In this document: positions 1-12,526 of the stretch, piece by piece | Layout: each line of letters opens with the position of its first letter | Numbering within the stretch: position 1 is the stretch's first letter | Notes under the pieces: generated by a model | The model's database searches: none | Seen by the model: the letters and a program-made list of their open reading frames with translations, nothing else | Told to the model about the DNA's origin: nothing | Program-made: the position numbers and the translations under genes | Assembly: GCF_037975245.1 (NCBI RefSeq) | Contig: NC_092572.1 | Span: 30,167,989-30,231,988 of the forward strand | DNA from: Apostichopus japonicus | Lineage: Eukaryota > Echinodermata > Holothuroidea > Aspidochirotida > Stichopodidae | DNA length: 64,000 bases | Direction of reading: 5' to 3'

Positions 1-157
1 CTGTCAATGGAGGTTCCTGGAATAATTTTACGTTCAAACATCCAGAAGAGGTCCCCAGACATATTCTCCACAATACAGTTTAGGGTCACTGATGGAGCAT
101 GGAGATTTACAGATGTATCGGATGGTCCCTCCACTATGGACTGTAGTTGACCAGGAA
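1..157 (-). CDS. Partial Ig-domain exon of a cell-adhesion-type protein (runs off the left edge)
   Basis: Read on the minus strand, a pyrimidine-rich tract ending in CTGTCAG (about positions 180 to 158) is followed by an open frame of 51 codons to the window edge with no stop. The frame enters in phase 1, the usual phase for Ig-domain exons. The peptide holds the B-strand cysteine and C-strand tryptophan of an Ig domain (CIVENMSGDLFW, Cys to Trp +11), preceded by the usual beta-strand pattern (SVTLNC). The same spacing and a similar V-x-N-x-x-G pattern occur in the Kirrel-like exon at 58953, so I infer a paralogue of the IRRE/nephrin type, transcribed leftwards. Its signal-peptide exon should lie to the right on the minus strand but was not located. 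Any extracellular I-set or V-set Ig protein is an alternative. The 3' end of the exon cannot be seen. Confidence 0.6.
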
Positions 158-752
158 CTGACAGCAAGAGAGAAAGAAACATGTAAACATCATGATCACT
201 ACTGGACCTCTTCAACAACATAACATAAAGGTCATTTCTACTTGCAAATTCTGTGTGCTACAAGCATATCACACATTCTCGTGTTGGTTCAGAAAACATC
301 CAAAGTTCACATAGCAACCCATGAGTATTGTGCATGGTGATTGTTATGGGATATTTATGGATATTCATCTGAAAAAGTGAGTAACAACAGAGGCTAAATT
401 GACATCCACCCAAAACAAGTTTATGTTTTTGTACTCACTGTTAGAAAAATGCATGCCAAAAATGAGCTGTGTGGATAAAACATATTTTAGGATATTGTGT
501 TTACAAGGTTTGTGTTTATAAGGCTTTGCAGAGTGTACCCTTTAATGACACCAAATGACCTTTATCCTCCACCAAAACAATAAGGTTCTTGTAATGTAGG
601 GAAGCCACATGCAAAACATGAGAGCCAATACTGTTTCCTACCTGGAGATATCATGTTTATAAGGATTTCAAGTTTCGTTGCATGAGATGACTTATATAAT
701 AAACTACTGTATCATGCATACACCATCATGACAGAATAGATTATTAGAGCTG
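158..752. other. Non-coding DNA, probably intron of the minus-strand Ig gene
   Basis: No exon recognised. Positions 541..610 resemble the dispersed repeat with phrases like AATGACCTTTATCCTCCACC, which recurs in diverged form near 43.3-43.9 kb on the opposite strand. Confidence 0.5.
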
Positions 753-1381
753 TTAAAGCAGCATTTTGCGTTTGGTCACCGTTTTCGACTTTTTTTAATT
801 GTCCATCGAGTTTTTTACATACTGTATATCAATCACAAAACAGCAAACTAAGATATTAGCCAAGTTTTTCCCTGCCAACAACGTTAATTGGCGAGTAATT
901 AAGGATATTTGCAGATAATGAGAAGAGTGTCCATGACAAATTCCACATACAAAAATTAATCGCATACAGTTCCCCGAAACCCACTAGTTTGAATTCAACC
1001 AATCAGAGATGCAGGTTTAGTTATGAGCCGTTGCTAACAATAGATTCAAGACTTTGCGTTGGTATAACCAGGGAGTTGTTATGCAACTCCCTGGTACAAC
1101 TGCCATAGACTGTACACAAATCAAGCATGGTGTTATATTACGTATTGGTCAATGACGTTCGTAGTGTTTAAATATTCATATTATGGGCGAGGTTTATTGG
1201 GATCCCAATGGAAAATATCTTGGAGAAAAACAAAGTTGAAAAAAGTTGCAAATTTTTCAACTTTTATGCCAACATTTGAAGTAAAATTTAAATAGATAAG
1301 CTAGTTATGTATGTCGTTATGGCATAGTGGAGTCAGTGAGGTTGAGAAAAATCATAGAAAAGGACGCAAATGCTGCTTTAA
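753..1381 (+). mobile_element. TTAA-flanked MITE, copy 1
   Basis: The element is bounded by TTAA on both sides (753..756 and 1378..1381). Its terminal inverted repeats begin AGCAGCATTTTGCG at the left and the complement, one T shorter, at the right. A second copy in the opposite orientation lies at 46098..46707. TTAA duplication is typical of piggyBac and Kolobok superfamilies (established knowledge); assignment between them is open. There is no coding capacity, so it is non-autonomous. Confidence 0.85.
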
Positions 1382-1750
1382 CATCAGAATCAATAAGGCT
1401 AACAAATGCAGCACAGAAAGTGTCAATTTAAGTAATAGGCCCTGCAGGGATAGGAGGTAAGTAAACCTTCCCATTCCAACCTTATTTAACCGAGAACTAC
1501 ACATTTGTTCATTTCGGCCTGCATAACATTTGGGAGAACCATTATTAGTGGAATGTAAGATGTCAGGTGCTTAGATTCAGAGGTTCTTTTCTCTGCAACT
1601 TTAGGAAACAATGTTGGAGAATGTAAAACTCTGTAGGTTGGTTGTACCCTACAAACATGTTAGATATTACTCTCACTAGGATTTACTGTTATTAATATTC
1701 AGTCTGTCAGTGAGGGAGGAGGGGGAGCTAATGTCATTAAGTATATACAA
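1382..1750. other. Unassigned spacer
   Basis: Nothing recognisable as an exon or a repeat end was seen between the MITE and the 95-bp array. Confidence 0.5.
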
Positions 1751-2607
1751 CCAAATCTACACACTACCAGAAGACTACAGATAGCAGTGTCTCTGTGCAT
1801 TATGATGAAGATAATGTACATTCTTACAGTCATCACCAAGTACTACCAAATCTACACACTACCAGAAGACTACAGATAGCAGTGTCTCTGTGCATTATGA
1901 TGAAGATAATGTACATTCTTACAGTCATCACCAAGTACTACCAAATCTACACACTACCAGAAGACTATAGATAGCAATGTCTCTGTGCATTATGATGAAG
2001 ATAATGTACATTCTTACAGTCATCACCAAGTACTACCAAATCTACACACTACCAGAAGACTACAGATAGCAGTGTCTCTGTGCATTATGATGAAGATAAT
2101 GTACATTCTTACAGTCATCACCAAGTACTACCAAATCTACACACTACCAGAAGACTGGAGATAGCAGTGTCTCTGTTCATTATGATGAAGATCATGTACA
2201 TTCTTACAGTCATCACCAAGTACTACCAAATCTACAAACTACCAGAAGACTAGAGATAGCAGTGTCTCTGTGCATTATGATGAAGATAATGTACATTCTT
2301 ACAGTCATCACCAAGTACTACCAAATCTACACACTACCAGAAGACTAGAGATAGCAGTGTCTCTGTGCGTTATGATGAAGATAATGTACATTCTTACAGT
2401 CATCACCAAGTACTACCAATCTACACACTACCAGAAGACTAGAGATACTGTAGCAGTGTCTCTGTGCATTATGATGAAGATAATGTACATTCTTGCAGTC
2501 ATTACCAAGTACTACCAATCTACACACTACCAGAAAACTAGAGATACTGTAGCAGTGTCTCTGTGCATTATGATGAAGATAATGTACATTCTTGCAGTCA
2601 TTACCAA
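1751..2607 (+). repeat. Tandem array, about nine copies of a 95-bp unit
   Basis: Copies begin CCAAATCTACACACTACCAG at 1751, 1846, 1941, 2036, 2131, 2226 and 2321. Two further copies are shifted by small indels, and the last is cut off near 2607. Most differences are single substitutions (for example ACTACAG, ACTATAG, ACTGGAG, ACTAGAG). Open frames running across it on both strands reflect only the lack of stops in the unit. Confidence 0.92.
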
Positions 2608-4946
2608 TCATGATTTCCATCCTCAATAATGCAACATTCTTGTAAATCATTCAAGCAGATAACTTCATTAAATCAACTTCAGTGGCTGGGTGACAACTCC
2701 AGATAATTGTTTATTGTCTCTGTGATCAAGTTACAGACCTGTAGACAGCAGATGGGGTGTATCCACTGATCTGATCAGGGTGGCTGCAAGAATGATTTCT
2801 TTGTCAAAAGATTATGCAATCAGTGGTTACCAAAATACCCACTAAGAATCACCAAGCATACTAGCAGGTACAGTATACTACTTTACGGTCTGATAATGGG
2901 TCAGAGGTAAACAGAATATGAAGATGAAGGCTTACATTCTTTAATTTGATCAAACTATGGATTAGCTTGATAATGAACAGTGTACATGTACTACTGTGGA
3001 TAACAATCTTGACAATTCTGACATTAATATGGACCTATTCCTGCAGTTTTACAGAGCTTTCAGTTTTCAGTCCCATTCAGTTTAAGCATTTCATCTACTT
3101 TAAAGGCTGATCTTTGTTTCTACTTATATTTTATAACTTTCTTTTTTTCAGTTAGTTTTGAATTTAGCTCCAATACATTACTGTGTATGAGGTTATGGCG
3201 TTCCAAATGTTCAGCTTTTCCATTTTTTCCACTGATTTTTGTGTTTTACTCATTCCACTTGAGTTTTTGAGCTTGCTTAAATGGGGATTGAACTTTTCTT
3301 TTTTGCTCATGACAGATCATGAAGTGATATATCAATATCACATATGGTAATTTTTAGACGACCTTCTGTTGATATGGTTAGTGTCTGTAGCTAGTGTACC
3401 CCCCCCCCTACCCTCTGCTTCCTTACATGGTACAGTATGTGCTGTATGACATGGATATGATACTACTTTGTGACAACTAACTGTTGACTGAATATGGTTT
3501 CCAAAATGGAGGTTACTAAGTCTGCAAGTTCAACCTAATTATATCCCAAAAGGGCATTGCATGCTCGCATTAAAAAAATATATAGAATGCATTCTCTCTC
3601 CTCTATTTTACTTTCGTAACTAAGGATAACAGAATATAAGTACTTTCCCTCTAAATATAGCCAAAGCATACAGATATGGCCAGAACTTCTGCATATAAAT
3701 CAAGCTAGTTCTCTGCATGTCATCTTGCAGTGATGATCAATTACGATGCATTTATTGGTAAGATATGATGATTTTCAGCTTGAATGTCAAACTTTGAGAA
3801 ACGGACAGCTGTACTGTAAGTCGAAACTGTTGGAGCAAAAGGGATCTAATTAACCCCTTTTGCATGGAAGCACTTTGTGTTATAATCTAACAATATAAAT
3901 TTACTTGCAAACAAAAATCTTTTCATTTTTAATATAATCATAAAATATTAGTGGCCAAAAAAAACAAATCTTTAAGCTATGTTTACTATTCAATAGCAAG
4001 AGACAAAACTTATCTGCTAGATTCTTTGACTATTTTCTACTGAATTCATAGATCAAAGCACAAAACACATTATGAGCACTTTAATGGTACTTCCTGAGAA
4101 TCTGACAAATCTAAAACATTACCCTTCTCTTCCAACAAACGACTAAATGTATTAAAAGTGACAAGTCCCTTAATAGCACAGCATGCAGCATTAGCAATAT
4201 ATTTCTCATTTATCAGATAATGACTACAAGTGGGAACTAATTTACTAAATTAAATTTTCTTTTAAAACCTGCCCAAAAAATGAACAGTGATAGTATTCAA
4301 CTTTCTATAAAGCAAAAGGTGATAAGTTTTGAACAGACGCACAGAATGAAAAATCTTTTGCAGGTAGGATAAATGCATGTTTAGCTTCCACTGCTGCGAA
4401 GATGCAAAAGTGCAGGCAGTCAACAGTTGTATGAAAGGCGGCTTGTGTAGAATCAGTATAATAAAGTAAACTAAATATTCAATATTGTAAGCGTCATATA
4501 TACATTACATCCAAATACTCTTCTCTTTGCTTTTGAGTTGAAATTTGATAAATATTTTAATGCTAGTCCATAGTAAAATCCCATAACAAAGTAACTCAAA
4601 AGTTTAAGTAGTCTGGTTTCCCTTCAAGTAGTTAAGCAAAAAGTCAAAATTTTGGAATTTGCTTTAACACAAGTTCTGTAATATTGAGGATTGAGGTATG
4701 TTAGGACTTTATCAAATTCATTTAAAGTTACTCATTCAACTATATTCATTTGGTGAAAATATGAAGAGGGATGTCTTCTTTTGGTATATTGGAATCTCGT
4801 TTAAAGAAATATCATCATGCTTTGAAAACAATTTGACCAAACTCAAAGTGCTGCTTTTATATTATAATGCTATGTTTAGACAAATAGAAACATATTTTAA
4901 CAATTTTAAAGGTTCTTGCTTATGAAATCCTCAATTTGATAAGAAA
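2608..4946. other. AT-rich DNA without recognised genes
   Basis: Only a short C run (about 3400) and scattered low-complexity tracts are visible. A 75-codon frame at 4698..4925 has no family signature and no convincing splice context. Confidence 0.5.
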
Positions 4947-5022
4947 AGTATGCTTCACTCTGTTAAGTATGCTTCACTCTGTTAAGTATGCTTCTCTCTG
5001 TTAAGTATGCTTCACTCTGTTA
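4947..5022 (+). repeat. Short tandem repeat, four copies of a 19-bp unit
   Basis: The unit AAGTATGCTTCACTCTGTT recurs four times. The third copy has CTCTCT in place of CACTCT. Confidence 0.9.
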
Positions 5023-5220
5023 AGGGGATGATCAGTCAGCATACATTGATCATGTGAGTCAAGTTCAAGGCTAAAAATGTTACAAAACTAACAAAATCAT
5101 GTATTTTAACCATTTTCTTCTTCTTGTCTTTTCTATAACTTGTGGAAATGGCTCAACAAAGGTCAGCTCCATACTTGTAGCATCTAGTAGAAAAATACAA
5201 CATCATTACTTAGGTTAGAC

Positions 5221-5310
5221 CAGGGTTGTCCAACCTACGGCCCGCGGGCCACAGTCCGGCCCGCCGCAGGGTTGCGTCCGGCCCGCCAGAGATGCTCTAC
5301 GGTGCAAAAT
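5221..5310 (+). mobile_element. Terminal fragment of a hAT-type transposon
   Basis: The sequence starts CAGGGTTGTCCAACCTACGG and continues with GGCCCGCGGGCC. This is the characteristic end of a widespread hAT (Charlie-like) group in animals (established knowledge). No matching right end was found within the next 2 kb, so it is a truncated or rearranged copy of unknown length. Confidence 0.6.
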
Positions 5311-7260
5311 TTAAGTGAGCAGATTTATTGATAACAATTTGAAGATATATAATCAATCCTTCGAACATTAGGACTCCTGTAGTACTATACCAATACTACT
5401 TAGTTGTGGTTGAGTAGGCCTATACAGTACCTCACTGCAACTTTGAGCCCGCTAACCGAGTACCAACTATCTTTATTATTTACAATTTTGTATTCTTGCC
5501 ATTGAACTGCAAAACAGTGCATCAAAATTCACTGTTTCTCCACTCCTTCATCAAAGCCAATCTTTGGAGCAATGAAACTTTAAGGTTGACACTCACAAAG
5601 TGTGCTGATTAAGAATCTGAAAACTTTAAAAAAAAATCACGGCAGCAAAGGACAACAAATATGTTTGAAATCTCTTTAATACAGTGCCTGTATTTGTATA
5701 TTTTACAAATCATGGCCCATAGCATGTAGAAAATGCTTCCGAAAATAATTCATGTTTTGGCCACCTCTAGTGTATTGGTGTTCTGACACGAAATATTTTC
5801 TCTTCACTTTTGGTGTAAACGAATCTAATGTGACTTGATTTTTGATTTATAACAGCTCTAAAAGGTTCTTGTGTCATTAACTTATGGATTTTAATAGCAC
5901 GGAACTTGGAATATTGTTGTTAAAACTTATTAAAATTTTTGAATCATGTAGTAATTCTAGTGCTCTTGTATTTTGAGTTCAGAGGGGGGTTCCCCTTATT
6001 CATTGTTAGTAGTGTACTTGGGCCACTAGTACTATATTTGACTGTGTAGGGGTTGCCTGCTAATAACCAAGCCCTCATGTATCAAAGTTCAACAAACTTT
6101 TATAATTGGTTAAGAAATTAACATGAACACAACATGTTTATAAATGCTTTAAACATATTACATACTAAGTACACTTTATCCATTCCCAGTTATTAATGGT
6201 AATATTAGATTTTAATGATATTTTCACTGCAAATTTAGAAATGGAGGAAATGCCCAGAACTGGGCCAGAAGTTCATGAACAACCTCCGCACATGAAGAAT
6301 TCTCATACATGTAATGAAGTACAGATAGCGAACCTTTAACACATTTAACTCCTATCACCAAATTGTCGAGCATCTGTATTTTCTACTCGCCATAGCTGAA
6401 ATTCTACTCGCCAATGGCAAGTTGGCAGCGTATTTGTCGAGGTCTCCTACCAAGAGACGATTGCACAGCATGACTTGCTCACAACAGGGTTTATATCTTT
6501 AATACAGTGCCTGTATTTGTTAAAAGTCTCCATGGTACAATGCATACAGTATAACAGCCTAAGCTTGCAGGTATGCAAATGCATGAAAAATATAAAAAAT
6601 CACCTGGTTGTATGGCACCATAGCACCAGGCAGAAACTATGGTATTCTTAGTAGTTACAAGACAGTCAAACTTACCAAAGAAAACATATGGTCTACTTTG
6701 AATATTTTGAAAATTCCTTTGCAGATATCCGAGGTACTTTACTAAGACCCCATGTCCCAAATTTCGTTCAGATTGTCCCAAAAAGGTGAAAAAATATTGC
6801 AGATTATATCACCAATTTGTTTCTAAACCCTGTTACCGAAACACCCCACCAGTTAGATCCCTCCCAGGATGGATGGCAGAGAGCATTTAGCAAATATTGG
6901 CATAATTATTGATTGAAAAGAGCTCTTTTGCTTTAATGTCATCTACAATTTTACTTAGTCTATAAACAATAGGTATTTATAGTACTAAAAAAGTAATGGT
7001 CAACAAACTGTACCTGGCTATATAGTCTATATTATCTAGCCACAATGGAGCTCTAAGTACAGTACCATACAAATGTATGAAAGCATATTTCCTATCAGTT
7101 TTAACACAAATTTCAAGAAGATCCAATACTTTTTGCAAGAGAAGCCTTCTGACTATTTTCAAACAAAGACTCAAGCTGCTTCGGAAGGTAACACTACACT
7201 AAATGATCATATTGTGCAAATTTGGTCAACATTGCTTTATAACTGTGGGAGAAGAAGCAT
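5311..7260. other. Unassigned AT-rich DNA, possibly the decayed interior of the hAT copy
   Basis: No exon or transposase frame recognised. A phrase with CTACTCGCCA (about 6380..6415) is short and diverged. The 96-codon minus frame at 6491..6781 shows no family signature. Confidence 0.4.
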
Positions 7261-7261
7261 T

Positions 7262-7480
7262 TTCAGTTAATGACCCCAAATGATCCCTAAATGACATTTG
7301 ACCTACAATTATGGAACACCCCTAATGGGCACATCATCCAGTAATCATTGTGTCCAAGTTTGGTCAAAATTAATTGCAGCCTGTGGGAGAAGAAGCAGTT
7401 TGAACAATTGTGGACAGTGAATTTTGCTAAGTCCTGCCCCCTTATTAATATGCATAAATCAAATTTAACATACACCATCA
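7262..7480 (-). repeat. Dispersed repeat related to the 50.5-51.1 kb element
   Basis: It shares a diverged block with 50550..50960: a GACCCCAAATGATCC/ATGACCTTTGACC stretch, then TGTCCAAGTTT and GGGAGAAGAAGCA. Both copies have the same order of blocks. The interior carries TGACC-type half-sites. Confidence 0.6.
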
Positions 7481-7558
7481 GTACATGTCATCACCAAACA
7501 ACATCCTACCATAATTGAGTAATTCCAAGTTACAGTTGCAAAGTTATCATCACGATAT

Positions 7559-7904
7559 TAGTAAATAATCGGCATCGGCAAAATCCATTGCGCTACCAAT
7601 TATTCGGAACCGATAATTACGTTCCACATAAAGGATTATATTTTTCCGTGCTTTTGATTCAGCACAACCACAACGGGAGAAGAATGTAAATCATTCAATT
7701 CAAATTCATAGCCAGGGAAGGTGCGCTAATCTACTGTGTAACGGTATCGCAAGTTGGCCTAGAAGTTGGTTATCATGCATAACACTTAATCATTTATAGG
7801 CCAGTTCCACGAAAATGATGAAATAATCGGTAATCGGCCTGATTGTCACAGGAACTAATCATTAATCGGTAAAACCGAATATCATATAATTGGTCAAACA
7901 CTAC
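7559..7904 (+). mobile_element. Truncated, internally deleted copy of the 41513..43207 hAT family
   Basis: The left part (from TAAATAATCGGCATCGGCAA) matches the start of the element at 41513. The right part ends in GGTCAAACACTA, matching that element's right terminus GGTCGAACACTA. About 1.3 kb of interior and the outermost left terminus are missing, so it cannot be mobile as it stands. Confidence 0.75.
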
Positions 7905-9044
7905 TCACAAGTGCATTCATATGGCTTTGACCAGTGACACTGTGATCCGATGACAAGCATGCCATCCCATGTGAACAGTGTTGGAATAACCAACTGGTTG
8001 AAAGAACATAGACCTCTTGCTTCCATTTGGGGATATCAGGTTTTAGATCAATATTGTGTGGCTTGAAGCAAAATGAGAAATACTCAAAAGACAGCTATAA
8101 AGTGTAAGTTTCATTTTTCTACTTTTCATATAGTTACCAGTAAGACATCAAATGCCAGATTGCTGGATGTGTGAATTTGGTGTTTTCTCTTTGTTCTGAG
8201 ACCTCTAACCTTTCATGTTTATAATCAAACTGCTTTCAGAATCTGTTTCTACAGAGGTACCAGGTTTATGATCCTGGTTAACATAACTTCCAAACAAAAT
8301 GAGAATTAAATAACACAATGGAGAGATTGCTTTTGCAACAATACAAGAGAGTTTAGAGAGTGCTGTCAATCCCCCCCCCCCCTCGGTTTGTCACTTAAAG
8401 TTGATGGAAAACAATTTTTAGCAAAAAATATTTGAAGATCCGACTCTCACAAGTTAAAGCATCATCCAAACTCTGATACTTTGAATATCGAGAAAAGCTT
8501 TCCTTTCTAAAAGAGGGTTGTGTGAGTGTCAGGGCAGAAACTTGACTTTTGGCTGCACCTAATAAGTACCAATATTTGATGGTTGAGATTTGTAGAGGGA
8601 TGTTCTGGATATATATTTAGACATGTTTGATGCTTGGGAGGTTTTATTTTTCAAGTAGAGAACAAGCAAATGAGGTCACTATTAACAGTGTACGATATTT
8701 ATTAAAAACAGCAATGAGTTTTCATAGCAACATCATATATATTCAAATGACTTAAGATAACACACAGACCAAGGTTTGTTGGTTGAGAGTTGTAGAGGGG
8801 TGCCCTGTGGATATTTCAGACATGTTTGATGCTTGAGGAACTCCTTGAGAAACTTTCTATGTTGGCCAAGCAAACACACCCAACCCTAAGAACATGTCTC
8901 AGGTGCAAACCAACTAAAACAGTCTCAAAAGATAACCAGGAAACTAACCTGGACCATAGCCGCAAGGGTAGGGACCAGGGGCATTCTGGGGTAATGCCCC
9001 CTCCCCCAATATTTGTTGTGCCCCCATTTCTTGCAGAACTTTAT
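7905..9044. other. Unassigned spacer
   Basis: It contains a C10-type run (about 8371) and a diverged GTTGAGA(T/G)TTGTAGAGGG(A/G)TG repeat pair (about 8582 and 8782), both followed by ACATGTTTGATGCTTG. Sequence at 8970..9020 (GGGGCATTCTGGGGTAATGCCCCC) may be a transposon-end remnant. No exon recognised. Confidence 0.4.
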
Positions 9045-9052
9045 GATTTTAG

Positions 9053-10940
9053 ATAGTGTTTGCACAGGTTATCCGGGTATCCAGGGCTGGAAAACCTTGC
9101 GAACCTTCCGAACCAGGTTCGCGGGAAATCCAGACTGGCTGGAGAAAAAAAAAAAAATCGGGGGAAAAAACGAAAAAAAAAAAGAAAAGCGGGACGAAAC
9201 TTTAAAAAAAAAAAAAAAAGGAGCAAAAAAGTACATCTGCAAAAACAATAAGGAAAATTTCAGAAGAAAAGTTTCAGAAACAAAAGAAAAATGTCCAGAG
9301 ACCGTGCTAGCAATTTTAGTCACAATAGCCTATAACGAATAATGATGTGTCCCCAAAACACTCACAAGGGCAATGTCACACGGACACACACGCCCCAGCG
9401 CGGGAAGGTTGCTGTAATAAATCAGCCTCGCGGAAATGTTTTGAACAAACTTGCCATTCCACATTTTTTTTATACTTATATTATATGTTAGTTAGTAAAC
9501 ATTTTCTTTCGTATGAATTTGACTTCAATTCAGTGTTCCCTTTAATGTGCGGGATTCCCTTCAACTGACTCAGTAATCCCGCAAAGAAAACATTTGTCTG
9601 CTGGAAATGCCCGCATCGTTTTCTTGCATTCACGATAAGTTTATACTCAATGCACAACGTATTCACTTGACTGTAAAAAAAACTCTGAAAATCAGTAGAG
9701 AAATTACCAATTGTGTACGAAAAGTAAGTTGGTACACATTTCAAATTTTACGAAAGATCCAGCAAAACACTTTCGAAAATTTCACGCGAAACTTGCATAT
9801 TGTGCTAAATGCAACTAATGTCATGTAAACAAGGCTCTAGTACACCCATTTATGAATAAACCGTAAGACCACATCTGGTGTTAAGCAGGGGGAAAAGAAA
9901 GTATTTTCTAGAATTTCCAAAAATAAGGAAAAAATAATATCCTACCATAGTTAAGTGCATAGCAAATAGCTTAATCACCTCGTCGGTTACTGATCTCACG
10001 TAACTACAAAAACACAACTAATTGTATTTTGCGAACTTGATGTTTTCTACAAGAACATGGAAATAATTTTAAGCATTTAGTTATTCATGCCAAGTGGCCT
10101 AAAACATATTTTATTACAATGTTTTCTTTCATAAAGATGGCCTTAGCTAGTGGGGCCTCGATGTGCTGCGTGTATGGTATGGATTGTGCCTCGTGTATCA
10201 TGGGGAATACTCCATGAAACGTTTCTTGGAAACGTGCTAAAAATGTTAATAAACAGGTGTTAGACAGGGATGAGCACGCAGTTGTTTGGAAAGGTACCTG
10301 GGAAAATTTGCAGTACATGTATACTGTAGTAGCCTAATGTAGTATTTAAGTAGGGTTAAGCCGTATTGCAGTTGTAAACTGATGTACGTAAAGTGTGCGC
10401 TATTCATTGTTAGGCAGTCTATAAACAGGGCTTTGCCTAACGTTGTTTGTTTCACAATATCGGGAGTTCTGTAAGTTAAACTTTTTAAAGATTGTAAGAC
10501 AGACTAAATCTCTTTTCATTTTATAACATGATATAGCTACAGTACTGTAACTTGTCATTTTAAAATTTTCATCAGCTTCGTGAAAATTTAAATTCAAAAA
10601 GTTGTCAGTATTTTGTATCCTCAACTGCGAATTTTTTATCGCCAGACACGCAAAAATACCAAAAATTTTTGGGGTCTTTGCCCCCTGAAACCCCCACAAG
10701 GGGTTCCACCCCTTGACCCCACCAGGGCCCTACGGCGGGCCCCTGGACCCCACGCCTGTATGCTTGCACGCCACGTGTGCCCGGCGTGTTCGCTGCACGA
10801 ACACCGGCCGGCGGGAAATCTGAAGTGTGTTCGCGGGAAATTGAACAAGGTTTTCCAACACTGCGGGTACCCGGGTACCCGCCCGACGCGATACTACCGG
10901 GTTCCTAATTTAGTACCCGAACCAATGCTGACTATACAGT
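9053..10940 (-). mobile_element. Older element (same family as the end at 23.6-23.9 kb) split by a nested hAT
   Basis: The left piece (9053..9081, AGTGTTTGCACAGGTTATCC) and the right piece (10864 to about 10940, GGGTACCCGCCCGACGCGAT) are contiguous in the uninterrupted relative at about 23800..23868, read on its minus strand. The hAT at 9082..10863 sits exactly between them, which explains the break. Confidence 0.75.
9082..10863 (+). mobile_element. Non-autonomous hAT-type element A, 1.78 kb
   Basis: The ends are inverted repeats: CAGGGCTGGAAAACCTTG at the left and CAAGGTTTTCCAACACTG at the right. The flanks are an 8-bp near-perfect target duplication, CGGGTATC (9074..9081) and CGGGTACC (10864..10871). 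No transposase frame is present. Purine-rich A runs fill 9145..9225. The part from about 9665 to 10850 is homologous, in reverse orientation, to the core of the hAT at 12527..14204, although the termini of the two differ. Confidence 0.85.
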
Positions 10941-11933
10941 AGGTAGATGTAAAATCTTCATCATCAAAACAACTGACATTGTCTTACGATCTTTGTTACC
11001 TTATTAGTAATTACAATGAAATAGAGAAAATTGTGTCCAACAGAGGCAGTGTAGCTTCTATCAGTGTCAATATATTGCTGTCCAAGATTTATTTTGTACT
11101 ATAAAGATGGTATACTACTATATTCTAAGAAAGAAACCAGTCTCTAATACTTAGCAGTTGCTAAGCTCATCAATGTTGGTTTATTATCCAAAGCAAGAAC
11201 ACTGCTCTAGTTTTTGGCCTGCATTTGAAAAGCAATGTATAGACTGGCAGGTATTACTGCATACATTTACAGGCAGGATAATAGCTTCAAAATGGCATAG
11301 TTAGCTTGAAACTAATGATTTGGAATGCAGTGATGCATATTGCCTCTAAAGCTAGTACATTGATGCTGGTTGAGAAATCCATGCAACTTTCCAACAGACC
11401 CTTTCTTGTGCTCTATGCAGGCCTGACTCCACCAACTAGAAATGATGCAAGTTTCATACTTGTTGGTTGTGTCGCTGCAAATATGAACATAATTTACAGA
11501 ATCCACTTCAAATGGAAAACTGCAAAACAATTTGGTAACATGGCAACTTCTTAATATTACCATATTGCAGGCCTTGACAGATACAGGTACGGTCACCAAC
11601 TAGACATTGGGGGGTAGAATTTTAGCTTTGGCAAATAGAAAATGCACTATGCTTGACATTTTGGCGAGTGACTTATGGACTTTACAAACCCCAATATTAG
11701 CAATTGGGCTATCGTAACAAATGTTTCACAGAATGATGAAAGCAGTACCTTGGCGAAATTGAAGCAAGTTTAAGTTGTAAATTGATTTTTGACAATGACC
11801 AATCCCAATGGGAATAAACTGTATAAAATAGTGCAGTAACTGCACTTGCATTATAAATGTACAAGAATTTTTCATGTGCAGAGGTTAATTTCGAACTTCA
11901 CAGAGCATGTATAAACATACAGCAAAAACTAGC
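10941..11933. other. Unassigned spacer
   Basis: No exon recognised; frames of 82 and 95 codons overlap on opposite strands (11306..11599) and neither has a family signature. Confidence 0.4.
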
Positions 11934-12434
11934 GTTGTGCGGGATCACGGTAGTCAAGTGAATCACGGTATCCCGATCCAGGTATTGACTAGTCCCGATT
12001 GCAGTGCAATGTGTAACTAAGTACCAGTAGTGGGAAAACAACCGGTTATTACATTCGTTTCGGTATCATTCCCGGGAATCCCGGACATAATGAAAATATC
12101 TACATGTTACTATTTGAAATATATAGAAACCATGTTTATTTCTGGTGTCTGTGTTCCTAGTTTGAATTACATTCTCATCAATTTAAGTACTGGCCTAGAC
12201 CTATATATTAACGAATAAACTATTCACATAGTAATTGGCCCTAGGCTACACCAAATACTGGGCTGAGCATGTTGCGGGACCTCAAAGTTATTCTGAAATT
12301 TTCGTTATTTATTCTTCCTTCGAACGATGATTGTGAAGGTTTCCATGTATAAGATCTTACCACATGTATTTCACCTCATTTTGATATAATAATTATAACT
12401 ATTTGAGCCAAAACCGCAGGGAGTATATCCAGCT
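11934..12434 (+). mobile_element. Truncated copy of the 32688..33984 element
   Basis: It starts GCGTTGTGCGGGATCACGG and matches, in inverted orientation, the right end of the element ending at 33984 (CTGCACAA), including the blocks ACCGGTTATTACATTCGTTT and CCCGGGAATCCCGG. Homology ends near GTATATCCAG (about 12430). The other terminus is absent. Confidence 0.7.
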
Positions 12435-12526
12435 TAGTGTTATTTTCAGTGAGCTTTTAGGGCAGTAAGCTGGAAAGGTTGAAGCTCAAATTGGCAAACA
12501 CACATTGAGGCTTTAAACCTCACAAT

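Noticed and set aside
2270-2650. Frames of 119 and 101 codons over the 95-bp array
   Set aside because: They are by-products of the tandem unit and are present on both strands.
9013-9342. Lysine/phenylalanine-rich frames on both strands
   Set aside because: These are translations of A runs inside hAT element A.
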